Positions 1 through 10,648 are shown, counted from the first letter of the stretch. The stretch is 64,000 nucleotides of DNA from Hedera helix (GCA_947179155.2 OX359273.1:16438875-16502874), one strand, 5' to 3'. Translations and numbers: made by a program. The notes: a model not told the origin generated them from the sequence alone.

Positions 1-108
1 TGTTTAATTCACTAACACTGCATAACATATTAAATGCTAACAATTTAATCGAACCGAATTGTTCGGATTGATTAAAGAAATTTGAAAATAGTTCTCAATA
101 CTGAAAAA

Positions 109-225
109 CTAGCAAACATCACAATTCACATGACCACCTGCGTTATTTTTTGAAGCTACAAGAGGATTATTTCTAACCTCCTTGTTTTTTACAGCGTAAT
201 TCATCCATTGGTTTTCAGATGCCAT
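109..225 (-). pseudogene. gag 5' fragment of gypsy element A1
   Basis: A short minus-strand reading frame starts with ATG at 225 and runs 38 codons to a TAG at 109-111. Its first residues (MAS-N) and its distance from the PBS (about 180 bp) match the start of the A2 element's gag remnant at 38153-38344, which begins MASGNLEV. This is therefore the start of a Ty3/gypsy gag gene read leftward, already stopped early. The rest of the element lies beyond the left edge of the window. I infer gag from position and from similarity to A2; no capsid or zinc-knuckle motif is visible in so short a piece. Confidence 0.5.
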
Positions 226-403
226 TTTGAACTGTGGTCACAAAACAAAGATTAGTTTAAACAAACTGACTTGTCATTTTTTGTCACTTCATTCAAGCCA
301 ACTAGCTAAATTTAACTTAGGTAGGACACACTAGCGAATGATTCTAATCGTCTCTCTCCTCCTGGTTCTAATCCCAGATCTTCAAGCAAGATCACATCCC
401 TAA

Positions 404-415
404 ACTCTAATACCA
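404..415 (-). promoter_or_regulatory. Primer-binding site of element A1 (tRNA-Met type, degenerate)
   Basis: Read on the minus strand this is TGGTATTAGAGT, two mismatches from TGGTATCAGAGC, the usual plant PBS complementary to initiator tRNA-Met. It lies two bases inside the LTR end at 418, so it sets the orientation (minus) and the LTR boundary. Confidence 0.7.
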
Positions 416-661
416 ACTATGACGCCCCCAAATCAAGCCCACATCACCCAATTTGAGTCATCAAAAGACTACAACAAAATTATTACAATACATTGTACAG
501 TACACAATAATATACAACTAAGTCTTCACGATTATTACTATTCTATAATATAGTGAAGACTACTATATCAACTATCTCGGACTGCTACTACATTCCCCTT
601 TCCTCCCCGCTAGTCCCGGATACGCTTTCATTTCCTGAACAATTGAACAAAAAGGAAAGGG

Positions 662-678
662 TGAGCTCAAATAGCCCA
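662..678. promoter_or_regulatory. Conserved LTR hairpin (A1 copy)
   Basis: TGAGCT and AGCCCA flank a 5-base loop, giving a six-pair stem with one mismatch or G-U pair. The site is 244 bp from the LTR end. Equivalent hairpins occur near the 3' end of the other LTRs in the window (see findings). Its role is unknown. Confidence 0.5.
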
Positions 679-1372
679 GTAAGAAATATCATGACTAAGA
701 TAATGAAAAATGAATTATTCTTAGCTTTCAACAGTTGAGTTCTTAATTGAATATAATAGACAACAAGTTTTAAATCAACAAATGTAGTTGAGTTGTTAAT
801 AGAGTAATATAAACATCAAGATTTAAATCAATAACAGTAGTTAAGTTCTTAAACAAAGTTCAGCTGCAGTGAAATAACCACTAGTAAGAGAATCAAGTAG
901 ATCATGATGTCTACTAGCCTCTCTTTTTAAGAAAATCATCATTAACTTTTATCATCAGAAACACTACTGGTCATGATCATGTCAAACAAATGTTCTTCTT
1001 TGCCCCCAACCAAAGAGAATATTTATCACGTGTCCTTGTCATCGGACCAAAGATACCCAACTATTATATCACATTTATCCTATATCGCTTTTAACCTATA
1101 TCGCCTTTAACTTATTATCTGTGCCCTATGTTGGTTCCCAGTGGCACGCAAGTGATCTAGAAGGGGGGGGGGGTTGAATAGATCTCTTGAAAACTTTTTT
1201 TTTTAAGATTAAGTTCAAAGATTTAATAGCAATTAATAAACTTAATTAAGATTTGTTTGCACAGCGGAATATTAGTTTGAAAACACCCCTTAAAGATTTG
1301 TAACACTTCTCCGTTGAGTTAAGACTATTGGAGAAAGTCACTTGTTAGGTAAATCAATTGACAGTCATATGT

Positions 1373-1374
1373 AA

Positions 1375-1428
<54 letters not shown>
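1373..1428. repeat. (AT)n microsatellite
   Basis: An almost pure TA dinucleotide run of about 55 bp within the nested solo LTR. Confidence 0.95.
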
Positions 1429-1431
<3 letters not shown>

Positions 1432-2119
1432 ACAGAATGTAAATGACACCAGAGAGTTTTAAGTGGTTCGGAGACTGAATAACTCCTACTCCACTCTTCT
1501 ACTACAACGAGTAGGAAATCCACTAAGGATGGTTCATACGGAACCCTTCAAGCTCATTAGCCTGGAAACTCTGGTTCACTAAGAACCCTTCAAACCCAGC
1601 AGGTTTGGTTAGTTTAGTCACAAAGACAAGGACATTACTGCCCTCTTCAAGTCCAGCAGACTTGGCTCCTTTAGTCACTATGACTAGGACAACTGCCCTC
1701 TTCAAGTCCAGCAGACTTGGCTCCCTGATCGTTTGAAAGAGGTTGGAGTTGTACTGCTAAGTAGAACATTTGCTCTTCTTCATCTTTAGGTACTTAGCAG
1801 CTGCTTGTGATCAAACGTTGAATGCTGCTGATATTTGTCGTTGATGTTCTTCTTCTTTCTGTATTCAGCAACTACTCATGATCACTCATTGTGCTGCTAG
1901 GCTTTTGCACTTCAGCTTCTTTGGTACTTGATAACTTCTCGATATGAACTCCTGAGATGACTGTGATGCTTCTTCATTTTGGTACTCAGTTGCTACAATG
2001 TATGTATCAAGTTGGCGTTTAAGCTTCTCTCTTCCATGTGCCTAGCAGCTCTGAACACTTCTCTTGTAATAGAGTTATTTATCTCTATGTCTCTCTCAAT
2101 TCAGTGTTAGTGTTCTGAT

Positions 2120-3445
2120 GGATCGTAGAGTCCTTCAGCATATTCACTTTCTGTTTCACTCTACGATCGGTTGTTATCTACCATCATCCCTCTCGTATAT
2201 ATTTTTCAACCACTGCAACAACCACTTTTTCTGTTTGTTATGTATGCCTTTATATCTCTGAGCATATTTTACCGTTGAGATAAATCCCGTTGGTTTCCTT
2301 TGGCTTTGTGCAGATCTTCAACTATCTTCGATGTTTGACTTTCTTGCCGCTTGTGTCAGTGCTTTTCCCTTTTCTGACATGTTCTGATATATTGACCTGT
2401 AGCTCAGCTTTTTCTGAATTTATAGTCGTTGCACTCCCAGAGTTGTTCAGTAAGGATTATTATTTCCTTTGTTAATTAATCTTCTGATTCATCAATAAAT
2501 ACCTTCCTTGTCTTTTAAAACCAACTGTTCTGATGCATTCAGAGATGTCCCATTGGTCTGACTTTATTCACCATTTTCCTGAGCAGTGGGTCCTGACTTA
2601 TAGTCGGTTGGGCACAACGTCTACTGCGACTCTGACATGCATCTGTATCTCAACAGCACTTAATCTTTCTTTAATCTGGGCGAGGAGTATTCTCTTTTCT
2701 CTTGCACCATATAGCCGTTCTGCTAGTCTACTTGTCCTGACTTGCTTAATGAATTCGTTGAGTGATAGACTGTCTACTTTGTTTCTGCGAATTCAGCTTC
2801 ATGAATGTCACTTGAGGTATGTCAAGTGAAACGTTGAGTTAGAACGATCTTTTCTCTAACTCTGCGGCCTTGTTGCTCTGGTCAGATCGTAGAGTTTGTG
2901 CTTGCAATGCTTTGCTTTGATTTCGTTCTACGATCTTGTAGGTTTGACCAAATCGTAGAGCTTGTGAACTGCCGTGCTTCTTAGTAAAATCGTTGAGTTG
3001 TAGTCTTTGTTGCTTCATCCTTTAATTCTACTCAATGATTGTTCCATGTGTATAGCAATCTTCTGTATTGCCTTGTCATTCTGTTCCCCTCTACGACTTC
3101 TTCTATCTGTGCAAAATTCCAGTTCTTGTAAGCTTGCTTATCAAGTTTACTCTACGATTTTGCTAGAGAGTGTGTATCGTAGAGTACATTTCTTCTCTGG
3201 TTCAGCGTTATCTGCAGGCTAGCTTGGCTGTCTGTTCGACGATCGTAGAGTTCAGCTTTACGATTTGTACTTGAACAGTTCTTTAACTTTACTTGTATAA
3301 CCTGTAAACTTCTTGCACATCTGACTCTCTTTGATGATCGTAGAGTTATCCTGGTAAGGAGTCGTAGAGTTAACTCTACGATCTATACAGAAACGTTGAG
3401 TCTTCTTTGCTTGGAATCGTTGAGTCCACTCTACGATTCAATAGA
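2120..3445. repeat. Dispersed TCGTAGAGT / ACTCTACGA subrepeats in the solo LTR
   Basis: About 18 copies of a 9-12 bp motif, GATCGTAGAGT or its reverse complement ACTCTACGATC, often in the variant CGTTGAGT, are scattered over 1.3 kb and densest at 2880-3440. Several pairs face each other, for example 3361-3369 with 3372-3380, so the RNA could fold into many small stems. A related duplicated block, 'ttcaagtccagcagacttggctcc', lies at about 1647 and 1702. Confidence 0.8.
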
Positions 3446-5066
3446 CTGATCAACCTAACATATTTAATCTTTTCTAACTAAGTCATTTCTTACATTATTA
3501 CATCATTACATATTGAAAGGACATTTACAGACTCTGACATACACAAATACAGCAATGATTCATTCTTATGCTACTCTGCTTATATCATACATCTTTTATG
3601 CAGAGTGACTTTTATTGAAAGATCATCCTAACATTTCTGATCTTTAAAATCTAAGTCCTTTGTACATATATATCTAAAAAAGAACTTTACAACATTTTAA
3701 TCAGATAACTTTCATTCTCTTTAATAAGCAACAGATAGTTTATAACAAGATCATATATGTGCTATACAAGTGTGCAAGTCACAGTATTTGAAATGAGTAA
3801 TATACATCAAGCACACATGACAATGTAAACCCACAATTAGATTAACACATAATCACTTTGTCAAATAACCACATAAGCACTTTTAGAACATCTAAGCACA
3901 TAATCAAGTAAGCACATAAGCACATTAACACATATAATCAATCATGTAAGCACATAAACACTTTCAGAGTATCTAAGCACATAATCAATTAAGCACATAA
4001 TCACATTCCTTTTTGCACAACATACATCATCATCAAATTAAACAACCTTCAACACCCTAGGCCATAGATATTCAGAATAACCTGATTCTTGATGATTGAA
4101 ATAACAACATAGATATAAATAATGAACAGAAGAAATAGAATAAACAATAACATTAAGAGTTAACAAATTTTACTTTGTCCAGATTCAAATAATGTCTAAA
4201 TTGTCAATATGATGTAGAGAAAAAGGTGTCCAAGTCCAATAGTAATGTCCAAGATCCACAGGGAAGAAGTTCAACGGTAAGGTTTACGGTACAAGGAATT
4301 AGTCCATAAATTCACAGTTCAAAAGTTTAATGTCCATAAGTTCACAGTTCAAATATGACGATAAAAATTTAATAGGAATGTTCTTGTCAAAGGGTATTAA
4401 ATGAAGTGCAAACTATTAAGGGAATATTAATGAATTATTACTTCAAGAATTTTTACCGTTTAATAATAATAGAGGTACAAATGAGATACTATCTTATCGT
4501 AGTAAATTTAAGTGATAGAAGATGAAAAAGATGGTATCCCTTACAAGTAAGAAAGAAAATGATATCCCTTTATGATGATGAAGAGAATGTTACCCTTTAT
4601 TGTAATAAGTTTAAGAGTTTGAAAGAAAATGATATCCCTTATCTTATCTTGTGACTAAATATAACTTTTATGAGGTTAATCAACCTATATGTATATTCAT
4701 AATTTAATTAGTAAGTAACACATACCAATTTTATGTATATAAAATCATTAAAGTGACTATATAAATACACTTCAAAATAGTTTTTAAAGAAAATAATTTT
4801 TCAAAGTAAAATATTTCAAAAAATGTTTTTCAAAATAAATCTTCTAATAGAAAAGTCTTCTAAAGGAAGAGTTGCAAACTGATGTGTGTGTGAGTGTTTA
4901 TATGACTTTTATAAAAAAAACTTACTTGAAAAATACTCGTACCCTTCCAGATCTTCAACGCTTAAGATAATTTTAATACACTCAGAGAGACACTTATACT
5001 AAAAAATATCTAGGAATGGAAAGAAGATTGAGTGATGAATGTATAAAACCACTTATGCTAAGCCCT

Positions 5067-5076
5067 CTATTTATAG
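5067..5076 (-). promoter_or_regulatory. TATA box of LTR A1
   Basis: CTATAAATAG on the minus strand. The same ten bases occur at the corresponding place in the A2 LTR (33384-33393) and in LTRs C1 (16293-16302) and D2 (55107-55116), which supports these as LTR core promoters. Confidence 0.7.
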
Positions 5077-5099
5077 CTAGAGCCTAACCAACTTTTCTA

Positions 5100-5310
5100 T
5101 ACACACGTTACACATTTTAATCTCATCTTTTAATCTGAACCATTCATCAACCAACACACGTTTCATACTTTAATCTGCACCATTCTTTGACTAACACGCA
5201 TTTCACGCCTACACGTGTTACACATTTACATGTGTTACACACTTACGCGTGTTACAATCTTACACGCGTTACATATTTACACGTGTTACACACTTACACA
5301 CGTTACACAT
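5100..5310 (-). promoter_or_regulatory. G-box-like array upstream of the LTR A1 TATA box
   Basis: Some eight repeats of ACACGTGTT / ACACGCGTT type, with perfect CACGTG at 5212-5217 and 5280-5285 and ACGCGT at 5245-5250 and 5264-5269, lie directly upstream of the TATA box in the element's orientation. CACGTG is the core bound by plant bZIP and bHLH factors. Function here is inferred. Confidence 0.55.
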
Positions 5311-6063
5311 TTTTATATTATTTTATTGCTTTAATAATCTAATTATTAAACATACAGTGTTTTTCAAATAATACATTTGTCTAACTGTTTAATATCCGTG
5401 ACTACTACTGTAACAATTATTGGCCTAATAATGCAAGATGCAGTGCATTATAACAATTATTGATTCAATAATATGAAATGCTATGCAATTAATAATGTAA
5501 AATAGTGTGTAATGACAATTATTGATTCAATAATGTAAAATGATGTGTAATGAAACTTATTAGTTCAATAATGTAAAATGCTGCGTAATGACAATTATTG
5601 ATGAAATACTGTACAATAGACACTTTATTAGTTCAATAATTTAAACATTGTATAATACCGTATGCTACTATGCAATATCATGTGCTATTATAAAATACCA
5701 TATGCTATAGTAAAATATTATATGTTACATTACTTTTAGCATTGGGTATTTTAACAATTAAAAGTGATAATACTGTTAATCATTTTTATTTAGAAATGTT
5801 GCTTTCGTTTTCTACATCCGACAATATTTCGTTGTGGGGTCCACCCACAACTGAATATTTTAGCGCCGTCGTACGCATATTCCCCGACAGAACGAATATT
5901 CCTCGACAAAATGAATATTCTCCGACAGAACGAATATTGTCCGACATAAAATTTTTGCACATAATATCCTTAACTTTAATTTTTATTAATTTAACACCTT
6001 ACTGTTAAGTATAAAATTATGAGAAAAATTTAAAATCTATTTATTAAAATTCGAGGTCTCACA

Positions 6064-7106
6064 AATCATCATTTTCGTAAGAGCAAGTATAATATGTACC
6101 AATTTATCCGGATCTACTAATCCCCTTTTTAGTGATCTAATAATTGAGAACAATTTTAATTTTGAATTATCTTAAATTTAAATCTCGTTAGCATGATTCT
6201 TATCATAGTTCTAAAAGTATTATTTGAAAACTATAGATTTAACTATTTAATTAATTTATCTAATTAATTATGAATAAAGAAATGCCTTGATATTTTTATT
6301 AATAAACGAATAAGATTATAAAATATATATTTATCACATTAAATATAATTGATTTGGGAGTATACTACTTTCAAATACACGCCTTTAAGCCCATCTGTTT
6401 TTATTTTGCTAAGTTATTGTACTTTGCATCCATCAACAAAGATTACACAACAGATTAAGCGGGAAAAAAATTTCATATATATTTGATGTTAAAATAATAT
6501 TAGGAAGCATTAACTTTATATTTTTTATATTGCCCTCAAGTATCTACTTCAAGTATCTACTTTCATAATTTATCTCTCAACTACCTCGACAACTTTTTAC
6601 ATATTTAACGTGACTCCACATATTTATTTTTCTTAATTCGTACAATGGTAGTTGTGACAATATATCTCAATCTTACGCTCTATTAGTGATTTTTAAAATA
6701 GATGAAAAAAAAAGAAGAAATAGACAAAAAATTTAAATTTAAATTTTTTATCCAATTCCTTTGTTGTTGAGTTTTTTAATAAGTAGAAAAGAAAAAAATG
6801 GACAAAAAACTTATTTTCAAACTTTTCCGTCCAAAAATAAAATTATTTTGACAAAAAGTTAAATAATATAAGATCATATTTTATAATATATATTATACTC
6901 TCTAAATTATAAATATAATAAAATTAATATAAGAGTACTTTAACAATTTAAATGTAAAACTTAAATTAAAAGAGAGGGTGTACTGTTTAAGGAGAGAATG
7001 TCTTGTATTGGTCATGTTCGTTTTAAAAAAAAATAAAATACTTTTCTTATTTTTCTCCCCCTGGGAAAGTAAGTTGTGAAATACAATAAAGCCAAATTAT
7101 TTACTA
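6064..7106. other. AT-rich intergenic DNA, no gene seen
   Basis: Very AT-rich spacer between the end of LTR A1 and the MITE upstream of the lysine-rich protein gene. I found no ORF of interest, RNA gene or clear repeat in it. Confidence 0.6.
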
Positions 7107-7364
7107 CTCCCTCAGTTCCTTTTTATTTATTTTAAAGAGTTAAATTTATTTCTTTTTATTTGTCATTTATAAATTTTAAAAAATATTAATGATTTAATTT
7201 CTCATATTATTCATATATTAAATATAATTTATTTTTCTTTTATCTTTTTTAATAAATTTTAAAATAATAATATTAAAATTTTATAATTATTTTAATACAA
7301 AATATTAATTTTATTTCTTAATTTTTATGTATTTCCTTAGAACTTGAATTAAAAAGAAATGGAG
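7107..7364. mobile_element. Stowaway-like MITE (Tc1/mariner type), 258 bp
   Basis: Starts CTCCCTCAGTTCC and ends with the complementary AAGAAATGGAG, flanked by the TA duplication at 7105-7106 and 7365-7366. The CTCCCTC end, TA target, length and AT-rich core are typical of plant Stowaway MITEs. It lies about 120 bp upstream of the TATA box of the next gene. Confidence 0.8.
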
Positions 7365-7485
7365 TATTTTGATGGCATCATTAGATTTGGAAACCGAAAA
7401 GAGTTTGTTTTCTTTGCATTAATTAATTAACTTCACCTCTCCCGCCTTCCGGCATTCTCCTTTTGAAGTTTTAAAAGAAAGCTTT

Positions 7486-7493
7486 ATATATAA
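7486..7493 (+). promoter_or_regulatory. TATA box of the lysine-rich protein gene
   Basis: TATATATAA-type sequence about 30 bp upstream of a pyrimidine/CA-rich stretch (about 7515-7570) that would hold the transcription start and a non-coding first exon. No other core promoter candidate is as good between the MITE and the ATG at 9592. Confidence 0.55.
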
Positions 7494-7610
7494 ATGTATG
7501 TATGTAGAGAGAGTACATAATCTCCAGCGTCAGACTCTCTCAGGACAGAGCACTTCAGTCTACATTTCTCCTACTGAAAATCTCTCTTTTCTAAAATAGG
7601 TTTGCCCTCT

Positions 7611-8000
7611 TTCTTGGCTTTCTTTTTCTCTCTCTGTATATATTTGTGTGTATACATATACATTTGTTATATACATAAATATACATTTATTATATACATA
7701 AACGATTTTGTTTTACAAATTAAACGAGGAAGTTGGTGTTTCTAAGAAAAATCTTTGGCACTCCCTCTTATGATTTATTTTTTTGTTTGATATGTTTCCC
7801 CATTTTGGTTGATGAATTATAGATTTCTTGGCTTTCTTTTTCTCTCTCTGTATTTACGTGTTTGTGGGTATATATATGTATATAATTTTGTTCTAGAAAT
7901 TAAAGTATGAAATTAGTAGTTTCTCAAAAAAGCATTAGAGCCCCCTCTTATGATTTCTTGTTCTGTTTGATATGTTTCTCTAATTTGGTTGATTGTTCGG
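7611..8000 (+). repeat. 214-bp direct duplication in the leader intron
   Basis: The unit starting 'ttcttggctttctttttc' at 7611 recurs at 7825. Both copies continue through a TATATA stretch, an 'aaattaaa' block, 'cctcttatgattt' and 'tttgatatgtttc'. They are diverged by small indels, so the duplication is not recent. Confidence 0.75.
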
Positions 8001-8149
8001 ATAGTTTTCTTCAAAACCCTTTTCCCTTCTGTCTAATTAGGGTTCTGAAATTTCTGTTTCTCAATGTAATCGGTAATTCTGGATGTTTAGGGTTTTGATT
8101 GGGTGGTTTTACCTTGAAATTTCATCAACGACTTCTTGTTATTTTTTTT

Positions 8150-9490
8150 TTGGTGACAAATGAGGGTTTTATTTTTGGCTAAATTTCATTTTCTGGTAAT
8201 ATTGCTGAATATCAGTTTTATTTATTTTTGGGTTTTGTAAGGATAATGGGATCATATTTTTCAGTAATCATTGTCTTGGGGTTTGTTAATAATTAATCGA
8301 ATCTTATACTAAAGGGTTTGTTTTCTTTAATTTATGGAATCTAGACATTAGTTGCAGTTAATTACTGCAAGCAGTTTGATCAGGGATTGTTTTCTTCAAG
8401 TCTCTCTCTTTTTCTCTTCAGTTACATACTAATTTCTATTTGTCAATAGTGAATGTGCATCCTTTGTGTCGAATGGACAAAATCTAAGTTCAGGGTGTTC
8501 GGAATCCGATAGGGTTTTTGACAAATGAGGGTTTTGTTGTGTGTGTTTTGGCAATCTATTAGGCTTTCAATTAAGTTTGCTGCAATGGTTTCTTTGAGTC
8601 TTGAATAAGCTAGTAGGTAAATATCATTTTCTGATAATGTTGCTAAATACTCACTCCGTTTCAAATTATAAGATCATTAATGACTTTCTAAAAATCAATA
8701 CATTTTTGAATCTAAAATTATCTTGATTCATTTGAGTTTTAAAAATAATAAATTTTATAACTAGTTGTACTTTTTAGGTAGTTTAAAATATTTATAATTG
8801 TACTGATATAAACTAATTGAATTCATGTCAATTTTGAGTTTGAAAAGGTTTGAAATTGACGTTTCAAAAGTCGATACTGATCTTATAATTTGAAACAGAG
8901 AAAGTATTAGTTTTAATTTATTTTGGGCTTGGTAAGTATAATGGGATCTGTTTTTCAGTGATCATTGTTACGGGAATCATTAATAATTAATTAATCTAAT
9001 CTTACACTACAGGGTTTTCACTAATGGGATCATGTTTTTCAGTAATCATTGTCATGTTTTTCCTCTGTTTTTTTTATGGAATGTAGAAATTTGTTGTAGT
9101 CAATTACCACCAGCAGTTTGATTAGGGACTGTTTCTGTTTGTCAAAAGTGTATGGGCATCATTTGTGCTGAATGGATAATCTAAGTTCAGGGTGTTTAGG
9201 AATCTGATAGGGTTTTACCTGGATATCTTCAATAACATGATTTATTATGAGAAGTGAGGGTTCTGTTCTTTGTTTTGAAATATTTGGCTTTTTAAAATTG
9301 CTGGAATGTTTTCTTTATATGTTGTAGAAGCTAGTGGCTTGATACCATTTTCCTAGAGCAACTGCTTTAAGATTGGTTTGTTAATCTAAAGAGTTGTTCT
9401 TTGTGTGCTAGGTAAAGCTAAGAGGGTTGTGCTTTTCTGTATTGATTTTTCTGGGATTAGTTAATAATTTATGAAATCTTACAATGGTTA
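8150..9490 (+). repeat. Diverged tandem triplication (~360-bp unit) in the leader intron
   Basis: Copy 1 (about 8150-8517), copy 2 (about 8518-9235, enlarged by a MITE) and a degenerate copy 3 (about 9250-9490) share the same order of landmarks: 'gagggtt', 'aagctagt', 'ataatgggatc', 'ttcagtaatcattgt', 'ttaataattaat', 'gcagtttgat' and 'aagttcagggtgtt', the last two only in copies 1 and 2. It looks like repeated unequal exchange inside the intron. Confidence 0.7.
8650..8904. mobile_element. Stowaway-like MITE (255 bp) inside repeat copy 2
   Basis: Ends CTCACTCCGTTTCAAATTAT and ATAATTTGAAACAGAGAAAG are imperfect inverted repeats of over 20 bp, flanked by TA at 8648-8649 and 8905-8906. Repeat copy 1 at about 8191-8240 gives the empty site: 'attgctgaatatcagtttta' is continuous there. 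Confidence 0.88.
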
Positions 9491-9591
9491 ATATGCTTTG
9501 AAAATTTCCTGTATTACTGAGCTTTTGGTATGCGTCTGTTCCTCTGTTAGGGACCGGACAATTTCTGAGTGTGCAAATTTCATTTGAGTCC

Positions 9592-10557
9592 ATGGCTAAG
9601 AAGAAACAAAGTGAATCTGTCCCAACCGGCAGTGGTAGGGTCCTACAGCAACGAAAATCAACAACTGGAGATGGAAAGGATAAGGGGAAGATGCCTGTGG
9701 AAGTTAAAGAAAAGGCCAAGGGAAATATATCTGAGGCAAAAGGAAGCTTTAAGATAAATGAGGCAGGAAATAGTGAAAATGCTGGGAAAAGAAAAGTTAT
9801 GACACATGAGGGAAATGCAGAGGTTGCTGGAAGTTCATTGAAAAGAATAAAAAACACCAACAAGCATGAGAAAGAAAAGGTTGATGTGAGTGGCCACACT
9901 CGGATACTTAGATCACAAACTTCAAGGAAAGGAGATGAAGATCTAAATGAGACGGCTGCTGGGAAACAGAAGAAAAGTGTTGCAGAGAAGAAATTTTTTA
10001 AGAAGGATACTGCAGCAAAGGCCAAAACTGACAAAGACATAGGAGAAGCAAATGTGTCATCTGCTAGTAAAGGTTCAAAATCTCTACACCTGAGACAGGG
10101 GACTGCAGAAAAGAAAGGGAAGCGTTCACTTAAGGTTGAAGCCACTGGACAGGTGCAAAGGGATTTAGAGTCAACAAGAAAAGTGGTAACAAGATCTGTA
10201 AAAATGGGTCACTTGGAACTGCAGAAAGACCTGAAAGGCAAGAAGATTGCGAAAGAGGGAGCTGTTGAAGAAACTGATAGTGATGTGGACATCCCCATTT
10301 CAAATATCTGTATAGGAAGTCCTAAGCCAAAAAAGTTTCCTGTGCCAAGTGAAAGAATTACTAGAAAAGGTGGAAAGTCAAAGGGTGATCAGTCAGAGGA
10401 AAATGCTGAGGAGCAAACTAAAGGAGATGTTTCAAGCAGCAAAAAAGTCTCAAAACAAGTTTCAAAGTCACACGCCAAGAAAGATGGAGGTCAGGGCAGT
10501 GTTGCAGTCAGGAAAAATCCTATGAGAAAGGCACGGGCAGATGCTGAAACCAAGTGA
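9592..10557 (+). CDS. Lysine-rich, disordered, probably nuclear protein of unknown function
   Basis: The frame opens at ATG 9592 in a strong plant start context (CCATGGCT) and encodes 321 residues to TGA 10557; the frame is also open back to 9571 but has no ATG there. The protein is very rich in Lys, Glu, Ser and Gly, with no predicted membrane segment or recognisable fold. Basic stretches that could act as nuclear localisation signals include MAKKK at the start, KRKV near residue 65, LKRIK near 84 and KPKKF near 245. Three short R-[IV]-x-R-type motifs (RILRSQT, KVVTRSV, ERITRKG) recur through the chain. Near residue 235 an acidic patch (EETDSDVDIP) precedes the most ordered-looking part. I do not recognise a family. 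The stop directly follows a good splice donor, so the true C-terminus may differ by one or two residues (see the intron at 10554). It is convergent with the PPR gene. Confidence 0.75.
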   Translation: MAKKKQSESVPTGSGRVLQQRKSTTGDGKDKGKMPVEVKEKAKGNISEAKGSFKINEAGNSENAGKRKVMTHEGNAEVAGSSLKRIKNTNKHEKEKVDVSGHTRILRSQTSRKGDEDLNETAAGKQKKSVAEKKFFKKDTAAKAKTDKDIGEANVSSASKGSKSLHLRQGTAEKKGKRSLKVEATGQVQRDLESTRKVVTRSVKMGHLELQKDLKGKKIAKEGAVEETDSDVDIPISNICIGSPKPKKFPVPSERITRKGGKSKGDQSEENAEEQTKGDVSSSKKVSKQVSKSHAKKDGGQGSVAVRKNPMRKARADAETK

Positions 10558-10648
10558 GTTTGTCTTGCGTAAACATTCAAATGATGTGGAAAAGAATTTT
10601 TGTTTTTAATAATTTTCTTCTTATATGATTTTTTTCTTCTCAATTTAG
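10554..10648 (+). other. Probable last intron at the stop codon, with a NAGNAG acceptor
   Basis: AA|GTGAGT at 10553/10554 is a near-perfect donor overlapping the stop codon of the open frame. A T-rich tract leads to TTTAGCAG at 10645-10651, which has acceptors at 10648 and 10651. Splicing would end the protein ...ETNRK (TGA 10656-10658) or ...ETKK; retention gives ...ETK. All three are nearly the same protein, so the intron is easy to miss. Confidence 0.5.

Larger units (their letters stand above)
1129..4054. mobile_element. Nested solo LTR (2.9 kb, TGTTG...CAACA ends)
   Basis: The A1 LTR is interrupted by 2926 bp that begin TGTTGGTTCCC and end CCTTCAACA. The insertion is flanked by a perfect 5-bp duplication, CCCTA, at 1124-1128 and 4055-4059. 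On both sides the A-family sequence resumes ('ctgtgccc' before, 'ggccatagatattca' after), matching uninterrupted copies near 20071 and 31827. The ends form a 5-bp inverted repeat TGTTG/CAACA, as in many LTRs. There is no PBS, no second LTR copy and no ORF with known domains, so a solo LTR is the simplest reading. The G-rich stretch 1159-1174 followed by 'ttgaatagatc', and the many partly palindromic subrepeats, recall Sirevirus (Ty1/copia) LTRs; that assignment is tentative. Confidence 0.8.
418..6063 (-). mobile_element. 5' LTR of Ty3/gypsy element A1 (contains a nested solo LTR)
   Basis: On the plus strand the LTR opens with a decayed TATGACGCCCCC (TGTGACACCCCC in other copies) next to the PBS and ends at GAGGTCTCACA. 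Without the nested insertion at 1129-4059 it is about 2.7 kb. It aligns by eye along its length with the LTR copies at 19173-20985, 30914-34292 and, partly inverted, 38546-41646. Visible parts, from high to low coordinate (the element's 5' to 3'): short tandem repeats ending in GACAGAACGAATATT (about 5870-5945), a 35-40 bp AT-rich tandem repeat (about 5400-5640), a G-box-like array (5100-5310), a TATA box (5067-5076), then the transcribed half with a TGAGCT hairpin at 662-678. No coding capacity is expected in it. Confidence 0.8.
7600..9550 (+). other. Putative 5'-leader intron (1.95 kb) of the lysine-rich protein gene
   Basis: A predicted non-coding first exon ends at 'aaaatag' with a GTTTGC donor at 7600. 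The best acceptor is TTCCTCTGTTAG ending at 9550, 41 bp before the ATG. The interval is T-rich, has no usable ORF and contains many short upstream ATGs, so splicing it out is likely if the TATA at 7486 is used. The exact donor is uncertain; 'ag|gtttgc' is not a strong site. The intron holds two sets of direct repeats and a MITE, listed separately. Confidence 0.45.

Noticed and set aside
9408..10145. 245-codon frame antisense to the lysine-rich protein gene
   Set aside because: Exact shadow of the sense codons; Phe/Ser/Leu-rich composition mirrors Lys/Glu codons, and the sense frame has the better start context.
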